Positions 25,401 to 32,224 of a stretch of DNA of 42,467 nt are shown piece by piece (position 1 is the first letter of the stretch; each line of letters opens with the position of its first letter). The position numbers and the translations under genes were made by a program. The notes beneath the pieces are model-generated. The model did not search any database, was not told the origin of the DNA, and was given only the letters and a program-made list of their open reading frames with translations. This stretch comes from Clostridia bacterium (GTDB lineage: Bacteria > Bacillota > Clostridia > Christensenellales > CAG-138): positions 1-42,467 of the forward strand of contig JAFWMS010000015.1 in NCBI GenBank assembly GCA_017545535.1, in the 5' to 3' direction.

Positions 25401-27064
25401 CGGTCCATGGGCAGATAGAACAGCCCGTCGATCAGAGCGAAGAGGGCTTCCCCGGTTTCCTGCTCCAGCCGTCGCAGCAGGGGCTCCAGATACAGAAGCG
25501 TGTCCTCCGCCGGGCAGCTCTCGAAGAGGGCCTTAGATATGATCTTCAGGGAATTGGAGATCCGGGTGGCGTGTTTGGCGGCGATCTTGTAGTCCGGGTG
25601 CAGGCAGATGTCGGTATAGTGGTTCCACAGCTCCACGGATTCGTCGAGGATCGCCGCGGTGGCGGGCGCCACAGCCCATTGGGGGGCGGAGGCGGGGACC
25701 TCCTTGCGGTAGCGAGGCCCGCTGTTGGCCAGGATCTGGCCCATGATCCGAGCGCTGCGGCGGCGCACGTCCCCCTGATGGTGGGTCAGCAGCTCGTAGA
25801 GGAAGGCCAGCGTCCGCCGCTTGTTGGCTCCGGTCATATAGGTGCTGAACTCCTCGAAGATCTGCAGATACGTCCGGATGCGGTGCAGGTTCTTTTCGCT
25901 GCGGGCCCTATCCAGCAGCTGCCCGAAGCTCACGTCCCGGGACATATCGTACATGAGGCGGATGTTGTTCTCCAGCGTGAGCTCTCGCAGGGCGTCCAGA
26001 CTCTCCCGGTCGGAGAGCAGGGCGGGGTTCGGCCGCGCCAGGGGCTTGGGCGCTTCCGCCGTGATCTCGGTGCGCACGCCGCAGTGGATGAGCAGCCGCT
26101 CGAAGTCCTGCAGTTTATAGTAAACCGTTCTGTACCGGCGCTGCTTCTCCGGCGTCATGTCATAAAGCTTGGAGAAGATCATGTCGTAGCTCTCGGAGAG
26201 ATCGTAGATGCGCACGATCTCCCGTCCGTTCTCCCGGGTCCCCCGCACACGAAAATCCGCATAGATCAGGATCAGGGATTCCAGGCTCAGGTTTTCGAAT
26301 TCCAGATCCCAGGTGGAGTGGTTGGCGGCGATGTGGGCGATCCGGGGCAGGCCCTGCTCCGTGAGCCACCGGTCCGTATAGTAATAATGCAGGTAGGGGA
26401 TCCGCTGGGCGTCCTGGCCCCGACAGCCGAATTTGCCGATGTCATGGGCCAGAGAGGCGGCGCTGACCAGGGGGACGTCCACGGTCATGCCTGCCATCTT
26501 TGCCTGGCGGGCCATGTGCAGCGCCAGGGAATGGACCCCGATGGGATGGGAGGCGGGATCGAATGGCATGGTCTCCCGGCCCAGCCGCATGAGCGTCACG
26601 AAGCGGGACGATGCGATCGCCTGGCAAAACCGCCCGTATTCGTCCCGGATCAGGCTGTCAGACAGCTCTGCCTCGGTCAGGGAGGGGATGTCGCTCAGGG
26701 GATCGTGGGGGCAGCGGCCGGTCTCTGTCTCCAGAAAAAAGTCCAGGACGGTGAGGTAGAACTCCATGGCCTGTTCCTCCGGCAGGCTGAGGGGGCGACG
26801 CCGGGGATCGGGAAAGAGGCGGTGGGCCAGTTCCTCGTAGCAGTCAAGCAGCCAGCCTCCCTCCGGCGGGGGACAGAGGGCGTCCATGACCGACTGACAC
26901 CAGGAGAGCACCTCTGAGCAGCGGACGCGCCTGGTACCCAGCGTGGCCGGCAGATCGGCCAGAAAGCCAGACTCCTTCATCCGCGCCCGCAGCGCTTTCT
27001 GAGATAAGTGGAGTTTCCGAAACCGACCGTCCTGCAATCGATCCAGCAAAGCACGATACTCCAT
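22433..27064 (-). CDS. Giant HD / NadD-like nucleotidyltransferase / PRTase-like protein
   Basis: About 1543 residues, first gene of the operon. An HD phosphohydrolase domain spans about residues 185-300 (HSLALHMARQAK, LAHDIGKFG, HIAANHSTWD, YADFRVR). Residues ~350-870 are helical and HEAT-like. A nucleotidyltransferase of the NadD/CoaD type follows: FFPGTFDPFTSGHKRIVEEL near 885-905 (a T/SxGH box) and SSTRIRQYV near 1040. A stretch near 1100-1250 vaguely resembles GNAT. RPLILTDDLLHNGYRLRRL near 1345-1365 resembles the PRPP loop of phosphoribosyltransferases. This fits synthesis or turnover of a nucleotide cofactor such as NAD, but the product is unknown. ATG 27062-27064 is chosen because GGGAGGGG lies 5 nt upstream; no frameshift is seen. 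Confidence 0.8.
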   Translation of the reverse strand: MEYRALLDRLQDGRFRKLHLSQKALRARMKESGFLADLPATLGTRRVRCSEVLSWCQSVMDALCPPPEGGWLLDCYEELAHRLFPDPRRRPLSLPEEQAMEFYLTVLDFFLETETGRCPHDPLSDIPSLTEAELSDSLIRDEYGRFCQAIASSRFVTLMRLGRETMPFDPASHPIGVHSLALHMARQAKMAGMTVDVPLVSAASLAHDIGKFGCRGQDAQRIPYLHYYYTDRWLTEQGLPRIAHIAANHSTWDLEFENLSLESLILIYADFRVRGTRENGREIVRIYDLSESYDMIFSKLYDMTPEKQRRYRTVYYKLQDFERLLIHCGVRTEITAEAPKPLARPNPALLSDRESLDALRELTLENNIRLMYDMSRDVSFGQLLDRARSEKNLHRIRTYLQIFEEFSTYMTGANKRRTLAFLYELLTHHQGDVRRRSARIMGQILANSGPRYRKEVPASAPQWAVAPATAAILDESVELWNHYTDICLHPDYKIAAKHATRISNSLKIISKALFESCPAEDTLLYLEPLLRRLEQETGEALFALIDGLFYLPMDRLSRERLEEVIETLLQKLAVAEEPLRVVILRRLDQFWPLLGPSAQQDIRERLPELLPGSMDCAERYVLSRLRSEALPELPVSELYLRDLKTAVHWIVKLTQVDALTEEALLHPEHAFHTAMHLSNLLSVSEHLPVRERAGASLLRLVDRLPLDQQNEIIVDLLRELETGQDEISAFIPDYVGVLIAKLPDKELSECLAYLRNLIRSSTIRTATASLLTLSRILPELPDSESARADEILGILLAGVSHYNDTIHGTALTVLCERVLAAAALPDRRKQEYCARVGKKLLCLLTEPRQGEYTRFTQTAVLNRLYRFLVRCRVFELPFLYPAEKPVAFFPGTFDPFTSGHKRIVEELCRLGYEVYLAIDEFSWSKQPVAKLMRRQIASMSVADLTGVFLFPDEIPVNIAYPQELKKLDLLFPGRALYLVTGSDVIANASAYRSEATGSAGDYNHIVFLRDETERRVVEERIRGRKQILSLPEFYESVSSTRIRQYVDQNMDISMLVDPMVQSYIFENNLYLRAQQYKAPLQAREFRLDFGRKEDGYVTRLVGIADGKPFARAEGRTVRSDSFYGLTGSAEAADFLRARTSGRVLLVTAVQAQQPEQVQLLVNELLVRCLSFDHTYALCRQDIHEALPSLLPQFGFLPVIGAPGLWYVDMRTPVVLIQDVLRRFKDPHRSDPVLVDVVTRSRIKLRLGLAALYPGKLLLTFDALLLDQALTELVRQANGVADRMPGDRTLGPYMCVPFGNILSGEIVPNTVTKSMHLDKALAEDSLHYRIGHMRGYSDLGVQVRTLASFHRPLILTDDLLHNGYRLRRLQEVFEREQVEIREVIVGILSDTGLDLMAQQGCRVEAVYHIPNLLHWFNESLLYPFIGGDSVEGASGGEGPLPSANMILPYYYPTYLVDVGEEQIAALSLCALTNARDILCAMESRHQASFGTPLTIRRLDEAFLEPRVPYRSNDLKYRSDALPSSYLKDDMDLFRRLQPETDRRR

Positions 27065-27096
27065 ACACGCCCCTCCCAGAAAAAACAATAAAATAT

Positions 27097-27124
27097 ATTA
27101 TATATGTTTTTCTGGGTTTTGCAA
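27097..27124 (-). promoter_or_regulatory. Promoter of the six-gene operon
   Basis: On the minus strand TTGCAA (27119-27124), a 16-bp spacer and TATAAT (complement of 27097-27102), about 33 bp upstream of the giant HD gene. The six genes down to fumC follow with overlaps or short gaps, so one transcript of about 11 kb is likely. Confidence 0.7.
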
Positions 27125-27191
27125 CAGGAGTTTTTATATCTCGAGAGTCTTTAGGCCACAAGCCTTGCCGACACTGTGCTGCAAGAACATA

Positions 27192-27236
27192 GAATATAGT
27201 CGTTCGCCGCTGAATCCGTTATCACTACTCGTACCA
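27192..27236. repeat. Putative att site, copy B
   Basis: Second copy of the 45-bp direct repeat, 41/45 identical to copy A and 39/45 to copy C. On the minus strand it encodes VRVVITDSAANDYI. It sits between the promoter of the purine operon and the end of the catabolic operon, followed 6 nt later by a terminator as in copy A. Confidence 0.6.
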
Positions 27237-27242
27237 TCGAAG

Positions 27243-27266
27243 AAGCCCGAGAAATCGGGCTTTTTT
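27243..27266 (+). terminator. Terminator after att copy B
   Basis: AAGCCCGA (27243-27250) pairs with TCGGGCTT (27255-27262), loop GAAA, followed by further T. It reads in the plus direction, like the terminator behind copy A, although neighbouring genes on both sides are on the minus strand. Confidence 0.8.
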
Positions 27267-27316
27267 CGTACTCAGCGATCGGAGAAAACAGCATATATTT
27301 GCACTCATTCCGGGTT

Positions 27317-27347
27317 TTGACAACATTTTGACAACAAATTGACAACA
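27317..27347. repeat. Three TTGACAACA repeats at 11-bp steps
   Basis: TTGACAACA at 27317-27325, 27328-27336 and 27339-27347, exactly 11 bp apart, one helical turn. This could be an operator or the trace of a lost integrase gene end. No gene lies within 27267-27459. Confidence 0.5.
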
Positions 27348-27459
27348 GGGCTGCGCTTCGCATATTTATTTCTTTTCGGGTTTTTCGAAAAAAAGAATCA
27401 ACCGAAGATATGTTTTCCGGTCTCATCTATGATCAGGCGGAGCGGAGAAGGGAAATGGA

Positions 27460-27485
27460 AAAGGCCAGCGGAAATCCGCTGGCCT
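27460..27485 (-). terminator. Terminator of the SDR operon
   Basis: AGGCCAGCGGA (27462-27472) pairs with TCCGCTGGCCT (27475-27485) around AA; on the minus strand TTTTCC follows. It lies 18 nt past the SDR stop. Confidence 0.85.
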
Positions 27486-27502
27486 AATGGGGGCGGAGGG
27501 AA

Positions 27503-28273
27503 TCAGCCCACCCAGGCGCCGCCGTTCACGTCCAGGACCGCACCGGTGATGAAGGAGGCTCGCTCGCTGGTGAGGAAGAGGACCGCGCTGGCCACGTCCT
27601 CGTTCTCGCCGAAGCGGCGGACAGGGGTGGATTTCAGCTTTTCGTCGATGTCGGACTGGGGCCGGTTGTTCCAGAAGTTCTTGATGCGCTCGCCGCTGAG
27701 GATGGCGCCGGGGGCGATAGCGTTGATGGTGATGCCATAGGGGCCCACGTCCGCAGACACGGTCCGGACCATGCCCAGGATCCCGGCCTTGGCTGCCGCG
27801 TAGGGGGTGCCGGAGTTGCCGCTGCCCCGGGAACGGCCCGCCTTGGAGGACATGCAGAGGATGCGGCCGTACTGCTGCGCCTTCATGTAGGGGGTCACGG
27901 CGTGGACGAAGTAGAACTGGCCGTACAGGTTAACCTTCACCACCTTGTCCCAGTCCTCCAGGGAGATAAGGTCCGGGGTGCCCTTCACGCCGAAGGAGCC
28001 GCCGGCGTTGTTCACCAGGATGTCGATGCGGCCGAAGGCTTCCGCCGCCTTCTTCACGCAGGCTTCCACGTCCTCGTAACTGGTCACGTTGCCTGCGGCG
28101 GTAATAAGATCGTCCCCGTAGGCGGCGAACTCCGCCTTCAGGCTGTCCAGCTGCTCCGCGTTCAAATCGAAGGCGCACACCTTCACACCCGCTTCCAGAT
28201 ATTCCTTCACGATCTCCCGGCCGATGCCCTGAGCGCCGCCGGTGACGATGGCTGTCCGTTTGATTTCTTCCAT
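27503..28273 (-). CDS. Short-chain dehydrogenase/reductase
   Basis: A 256-residue classical SDR, an NAD(P)-dependent alcohol/ketone oxidoreductase. TGGAQGIG near residues 11-18 binds the cofactor; NNAGG, a serine in MSSKAG, and YAAAK give the catalytic Asn-Ser-Tyr-Lys set; GAVLDVNGGAWVG closes the fold. The aspartate after the second strand (CAFDLNAEQ) favours NAD over NADP. It is last of the HMGL-RraA-SDR series and is followed by a strong terminator. It probably oxidises or reduces a hydroxy/oxo acid intermediate of this pathway, but the substrate cannot be told from sequence. Confidence 0.9.
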   Translation of the reverse strand: MEEIKRTAIVTGGAQGIGREIVKEYLEAGVKVCAFDLNAEQLDSLKAEFAAYGDDLITAAGNVTSYEDVEACVKKAAEAFGRIDILVNNAGGSFGVKGTPDLISLEDWDKVVKVNLYGQFYFVHAVTPYMKAQQYGRILCMSSKAGRSRGSGNSGTPYAAAKAGILGMVRTVSADVGPYGITINAIAPGAILSGERIKNFWNNRPQSDIDEKLKSTPVRRFGENEDVASAVLFLTSERASFITGAVLDVNGGAWVG

Positions 28274-28288
28274 AGTATCCTCCTTATA

Positions 28289-29002
28289 TCATGCGATGAC
28301 GTTGCTGTTCTTGAGTTCCGCGTATACTTCGTCCACCAGGGCGGCGGGGATGAAGCACAGGCCGTTGGCGTCGGCGGCCACCAGATCGCCGGGGTTCACC
28401 TGGACCCGGTCGATGGTGACGGTGCCGTTGATCTCCACGGTCTCCACCCGACCCATGCCGCTCAGCGGCGTGGTGCCCCGGCACCAGATGGGGTAGCCGG
28501 TCCGCTTGATGGTCTCCGTGTCCCGCAGGACTCCGTCCAAAATGGTGCCGGCAAGACCGTGATTTTGCATGTTTTTCGCCGCGATCTCCCCGAAGTGGGA
28601 GTAGGGGCAGCCCTTGGCGTCCACCACCCAGATGTCGTCCTTTTCGGCGAACCAGGGCACGTCCCGGACGGACATGCGGCTCTTCATCTTCTTGTCCGGC
28701 TCATCCTTTCGAATGATCTCGGGGCAGGTCCGCTGGGTGATGGCGGTGCCCACGGCCCTATAGTCCAGGGACAGGGGCCGGATGGCGGCGCCGTCCACGG
28801 TACAAAAGCCGATCCGGTAGCCGAGCCTATCCATGGCGTCGGACAGCTCGCAGGTCAGGTCCTCCACCTGCTTTAGGTCCGCGATGATCTTCGGGTCGAT
28901 CCGCTTCACGTCGAAGGTCTTGAACCGCTCCGGGGCGATGGACCCGTAAATCTTTCCCTGGGCCTGCAGGGCGTCGAATTTTTGCTGTTCCCGCTGGTTC
29001 AT
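28289..29002 (-). CDS. RraA-like aldolase/decarboxylase family protein
   Basis: A 237-residue RraA-family protein. GLAGTILDGVLRDTETIKR near residues 147-165 contains the DGxxRD motif, and NPGDLVAADANGLCFIPAAL the second family block. Relatives include 4-hydroxy-4-methyl-2-oxoglutarate / 4-carboxy-4-hydroxy-2-oxoadipate aldolases, which release pyruvate, and the RNase E inhibitor RraA. In this catabolic setting the aldolase role is much more likely. The GGAG site lies just before the ATG and the gene starts 3 nt after the HMGL stop. The N-terminal ~40 residues extend beyond short RraA proteins. Confidence 0.85.
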   Translation of the reverse strand: MNQREQQKFDALQAQGKIYGSIAPERFKTFDVKRIDPKIIADLKQVEDLTCELSDAMDRLGYRIGFCTVDGAAIRPLSLDYRAVGTAITQRTCPEIIRKDEPDKKMKSRMSVRDVPWFAEKDDIWVVDAKGCPYSHFGEIAAKNMQNHGLAGTILDGVLRDTETIKRTGYPIWCRGTTPLSGMGRVETVEINGTVTIDRVQVNPGDLVAADANGLCFIPAALVDEVYAELKNSNVIA

Positions 29003-29005
29003 GGC

Positions 29006-30238
29006 TTATTTCTCCAGGTGCGCCTTGGCCATGGCAGCGAACTCGTCCTCCTCCACCGCCCGCTTGTTGGCGATGGACACGTCCTTCACCTGGGCGAGCA
29101 GGGCCGCGATGTCCTCGGGGGTGAAGCCCTCAAAGCCCATCTTGGTCAAAACCTGCTCGATGGAGGATTTGCCGCTCTTCTTTCCCAGCACGATCCGGCG
29201 GGCCTGGCCCACCAGGGCGGGGTTGTAGGCTTCGGAGGTGTAGGGCATGTTCTTCATACCCGCCACGGCGAGACCCGACTCATGGGCGAAGCAGTTCTGG
29301 CCCACCACGGCCTTGTTTCGGGCCAGCTTCACGCCGCTCAACCGCTGAACCAGCTCGGAGGTCTCCTTAAGAACGCTGCAGTCCACGCCCAGGTCGATGC
29401 CGTAGAGAAGCTGAAGGGTCAGGACCACCTCTTCTGTGGGGGTGTTGCCGCTGCGCTCTCCCACGCCGTTCATGGTGGTGGAGACCACCTCGGCGCCGGC
29501 GCAGAGGGCGGCCATGCTGTTGGCCATGGCCATGCCGAAATCGTTATGGACGTGGACCTCCAGGGGGATCTCCTGAAGCACGTCCTTCAAAATCTTCACG
29601 TAGTAGGTCATGGCCTGGGGGGTGGCGGAGCCCACGGTGTCCACCAGGCGGATCCGGTCCACGTTGCCGGAATCGTGGAGCTTCTGCATGACCTTCAGCA
29701 GGAAGGGAATGTTACAGCGGGTGGTGTCGTAGGGAGAGAAGTTCACGTGGAGGCCTTTGCTGCGGGCGTAGGCGGTGATCTCCAGGCAGTGGTCGATGTA
29801 GGCATCGTCCTCCACCTTCAGCTTGTATTTGCGCTGCAGGTCGCCGATGGGGTAGCTGATGTTGGCGCCCCAGACGCCCAGGTCGGAAACCAGGTCGATA
29901 TCCTGCTTCAACGCCCGGGCCAGAGCCGTGGCCTTGGCCTTCTTCATGCCCATGTGAGCGATCTCATAGGCGGCCTGCTTGTCGGCCTCGGAGGAAGCGG
30001 GGGTACCCACCTCGATCTCGTGGACGCCCAGACGATCCAGGGCCTTGGCGATCTCGATCTTGTCATCCTTGGTGAAGACCACACCCGCCTGCTGCTCCCC
30101 ATCCCGAAGGGTGCAGTCGGTCACCTTGATCTGCTTGGCGAAATGATATTGTTCCCGGATCTCCGGCAAAAAGTCGGTGGGGCAAAGATACCAGTTGTCC
30201 GTGCGATATTCCAGATTTTCGTTGAATGCGCTTGCCAT
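29006..30238 (-). CDS. HMGL-like acyl-CoA synthase/lyase (LeuA/homocitrate-synthase type)
   Basis: A ~410-residue TIM-barrel protein of the DRE-TIM superfamily: VTDCTLRDGEQQAGVVF (residues ~39-55) holds the catalytic Arg-Asp, LEVHVHNDFGMAMANSMAAL the metal-binding HxH, and MNGVGERSGNTPTEEVV the G-x-G-E-R-x-G block. These fit isopropylmalate, homocitrate or citramalate synthases and related lyases. No C-terminal LeuA regulatory domain is present, so a catabolic or condensing role outside leucine synthesis is likely. ATG 30236-30238 is preferred because AGGAAAGGA lies 8 nt upstream, within an in-frame 8-codon upstream extension. It is coupled to the RraA-like gene downstream. Confidence 0.85.
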   Translation of the reverse strand: MASAFNENLEYRTDNWYLCPTDFLPEIREQYHFAKQIKVTDCTLRDGEQQAGVVFTKDDKIEIAKALDRLGVHEIEVGTPASSEADKQAAYEIAHMGMKKAKATALARALKQDIDLVSDLGVWGANISYPIGDLQRKYKLKVEDDAYIDHCLEITAYARSKGLHVNFSPYDTTRCNIPFLLKVMQKLHDSGNVDRIRLVDTVGSATPQAMTYYVKILKDVLQEIPLEVHVHNDFGMAMANSMAALCAGAEVVSTTMNGVGERSGNTPTEEVVLTLQLLYGIDLGVDCSVLKETSELVQRLSGVKLARNKAVVGQNCFAHESGLAVAGMKNMPYTSEAYNPALVGQARRIVLGKKSGKSSIEQVLTKMGFEGFTPEDIAALLAQVKDVSIANKRAVEEDEFAAMAKAHLEK

Positions 30239-30274
30239 GATCGGTTTCCTTTCCTGATTCATAATTCGTGCTAT

Positions 30275-30305
30275 GGAAAAAGGCCTGCATAGGTTGCAGA
30301 CCTTT
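30275..30305 (-). terminator. Hairpin terminator after the CMD-like gene
   Basis: AAAGGCCTGCA (30279-30289) pairs with TGCAGACCTTT (30295-30305) with one mismatch; on the minus strand it runs into TTTTTCC. It lies between the CMD-like gene and the HMGL-like gene, only ~37 bp before the latter's start, so it may act as a partial terminator or attenuator inside one operon. Confidence 0.6.
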
Positions 30306-30314
30306 CGGCTTGGT

Positions 30315-30629
30315 TTAGAGGGAATTGAACAGCTCCTCCAATGCGGCGCAGCTCTCCCGATAGGCGGGGACGCCTCCCATGGTGATGGCGGAGGCCACCA
30401 CGCAGTAAAGCTCCTCCTTGGTGCAGCCGTAGAGCTTCACGCAGTTGGCGGCATGGGCCTTCACGGCGGGCATGCAGCGCAGCACGCAGGCCATGGAGAG
30501 GATCATCATCTCCCGATACTTTTTGGGGATCACCTCATCCGCGTTGATCTGGGCGGACATGGCGGAAAACTTCGTGTGCAGCTCCGGATTCATCTGGTCC
30601 ATCAGCTCCCAATGAAATGCCTGTGCCAT
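30315..30629 (-). CDS. Carboxymuconolactone decarboxylase/AhpD-like protein
   Basis: A 104-residue all-helical protein of the CMD/AhpD type: PKKYREMMILSMACVLRCMP followed by AVKAHAANCVKLYGCTKEEL keeps the family's Cys/His area (C-x3-C, then H) and VVASAITMGGVPAY the last helix. AhpD itself uses CxxC; here the cysteines are three apart, so peroxidase activity is doubtful. Family members in degradation clusters decarboxylate or isomerise lactones or have unknown roles. It has a strong GAGGAGG site and a possible promoter of its own, and follows PrpD in the same direction. Confidence 0.85.
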   Translation of the reverse strand: MAQAFHWELMDQMNPELHTKFSAMSAQINADEVIPKKYREMMILSMACVLRCMPAVKAHAANCVKLYGCTKEELYCVVASAITMGGVPAYRESCAALEELFNSL

Positions 30630-30662
30630 AGTCTTTTTTTCCTCCTCACTTGTTGTACTTTC

Positions 30663-30691
30663 AGTTTACGGCACAAGGCGGAAGAAGTAAA
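30663..30691 (-). promoter_or_regulatory. Possible promoter of the CMD-like gene
   Basis: On the minus strand TTTACT (complement of 30686-30691), a 17-bp spacer and TAAACT (complement of 30663-30668), 34 bp before the gene. Spacing is ideal, hexamers moderate. Confidence 0.4.
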
Positions 30692-30739
30692 ATACCGGGG
30701 CTTTATGCTGGCATAGGTAGGCCTTATTGAGAAGGGCGG

Positions 30740-32101
30740 TTAGTATCCGATCAGCTGATCCGTCAGGGTTTGAACCTTGTCCTCCAAGGGGATCTGGACC
30801 ACGGTGTCCCGCAGCTTCGTCGCCGCCTCGTCGCTCCAAAGGTGGCGGTGCTCCGCCTGGAACTTGCCCCGGGCGATGGCCTGCTTATCCGCCAGGGTTT
30901 CGCCGGTACGCACGTTCTTCGTGATGCTGTAGAGGCTGCGCCCGTCCTTCAATGTCACCGTCATATGGGCATCGGTGCTGGTAAGGGCTTCGTCCACAGT
31001 CACCTGCGTCCGCTCCATCAGGGAGATGATCCGGGGGTCTCGGACGTTCTCGTCAGTGAAGGTGCCGGAATCCACCCGGCCGAACCGGGCGGCGGCCGCC
31101 GCCACGAAGGGCACGCTGAACTTGCCCTGGCTGCCCAGCTCCAGCCGGGGCCGGCTCATAAGGGGGCCGCAGCCGCTGGCCATGGTGAAGGGGGAGATAG
31201 CCACGTCGATCCGTTCGACGTCCTCGTCGGTGAAGCCATGCTCCTCCCTAAGCTTCAGCATGTTCATGATATTGGCGTGGGTGGGGACCCCGCAGGGGAA
31301 CCGCTTCAAGGTCAGATGAGCGATGGTGCCGCCGCCCGCCGCCAAAAAGGCCAGGGCCCCGGCCCGGTCCAGCTGGTCGCTGACCATGTCGGGATATTCG
31401 GAATCGAAGATGGTCTTGTGGGCCGTAAAGCCGTCCCGGGCAAGATAGGCGGTTTCCACGCCCCGCTGGGCGGCGTAGCCCACCTGCAGGGGCTTGGTCA
31501 TGGTGCCCAGGTTGGCCAGCAGCCCCGCCGAGCAGCTGGCGCAGATGCCGAAGGCGCACTGCATCTGCTCCGGGGTAAGCCCCAGCAGCCATCCGGCGGC
31601 GGCCGCCGCCCCAAACACGGACAGGGTGGCCGTGGTGTGCCAGTTGTGCCGGGTATGGCCCCGGGTCAGGAGCTTACAGATGGCGTTGGTCACGTCCATG
31701 CCCACCACCGTGGCCTCGAACACGTCCGCCAGCGTGGCGTCGGTTTCGTCCCCCACCGCGAAGACGGCGCTCAAAAGGGAGCTGTTCAGATGAAGACCGT
31801 TGGTTTCGTGGACGTCGTCGTAGTCGATGGCGTGGCCCGCCACGGTGTTCAGCAGGGCCGCGTCAGCCGCGCCGATCCGCGTCTTGGGCAGCACCGCCGC
31901 GCTGACGCCCCGGCTGCCCCGGCGCTCGATCAGCTCCTCCACCAGCCGGCAGCAAGCCTCGTCCCGGCCCACGGCCATGGTGGCCATCCAGTCCAGCAGG
32001 CAGGCCTTGAAGTAGGGGAGATAGGTTTCATAGTCCTTGGGGGACAGGCGATGGCCCACCGCATAGGCGGCCAGCCGCTCCGTGACGTGCAGCTCTTCCA
32101 T
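30740..32101 (-). CDS. MmgE/PrpD-family dehydratase or decarboxylase
   Basis: A ~453-residue MmgE/PrpD protein. Relatives include 2-methylcitrate dehydratase PrpD, cis-aconitate decarboxylase and epimerases of iminodisuccinate. Visible family blocks are LLDWMATMAVGRDEA, NTVAGHAIDYDDVHE, VVGMDVTNAICKLL, HTTATLSVFGAAAAAGWLLG and SQGKFSVPFVAAAA. A six-carbon tri- or dicarboxylic acid is the usual type of substrate, which suits the tripartite tricarboxylate transporter nearby. ATG 32099-32101 is chosen since AGGAG lies 10 nt upstream inside the longer open frame that starts at 32128. The exact reaction cannot be read from the sequence. Confidence 0.88.
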   Translation of the reverse strand: MEELHVTERLAAYAVGHRLSPKDYETYLPYFKACLLDWMATMAVGRDEACCRLVEELIERRGSRGVSAAVLPKTRIGAADAALLNTVAGHAIDYDDVHETNGLHLNSSLLSAVFAVGDETDATLADVFEATVVGMDVTNAICKLLTRGHTRHNWHTTATLSVFGAAAAAGWLLGLTPEQMQCAFGICASCSAGLLANLGTMTKPLQVGYAAQRGVETAYLARDGFTAHKTIFDSEYPDMVSDQLDRAGALAFLAAGGGTIAHLTLKRFPCGVPTHANIMNMLKLREEHGFTDEDVERIDVAISPFTMASGCGPLMSRPRLELGSQGKFSVPFVAAAAARFGRVDSGTFTDENVRDPRIISLMERTQVTVDEALTSTDAHMTVTLKDGRSLYSITKNVRTGETLADKQAIARGKFQAEHRHLWSDEAATKLRDTVVQIPLEDKVQTLTDQLIGY

Positions 32102-32126
32102 GGAAGGGGAACTCCTTTTTTGTTTC

Positions 32127-32155
32127 ATTGTATCGTTCAGACAGGCCGCCGTAAA
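32127..32155 (-). promoter_or_regulatory. Likely promoter of the PrpD-like gene
   Basis: On the minus strand TTTACG (complement of 32150-32155), a 17-bp spacer and TACAAT (complement of 32127-32132). It sits right before the PrpD ribosome site. A TTGACA further upstream is too far from this -10. Confidence 0.5.
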
Positions 32156-32190
32156 ATATGGGTTGTCAATGGTCCCATAGGCGCAGACAA

Positions 32191-32220
32191 ATAAAAGCGC
32201 CGAAGGCTTCCTCAGCGCTT
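32191..32220 (-). terminator. Possible terminator after the LysR gene
   Basis: AAGCGC (32195-32200) pairs with GCGCTT (32215-32220), with an inner GAAG/CTTC, and on the minus strand TTTTATTTG follows. It is a modest terminator between LysR and the PrpD operon. Confidence 0.55.
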
Positions 32221-32224
32221 GCGT

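Noticed and set aside
22073..26917. Long plus-strand open frames (636-686 codons) opposite the giant HD protein
   Set aside because: They are antisense shadows of GC-rich coding sequence: no ribosome sites, compositions rich in His, Gln, Arg and Gly, and no domain motifs, while the minus strand has clear HD and nucleotidyltransferase motifs.
27151..27426. 91-codon minus-strand frame through att copy B
   Set aside because: It runs through a terminator hairpin and the att-like repeat; only the VRVVITDSAAND part is meaningful, as the trace of a recombinase end.
30770..32194. 474-codon plus-strand open frame opposite the PrpD-like gene
   Set aside because: Same GC-bias shadow effect; low-complexity Gly/His/Gln composition and no supported start.
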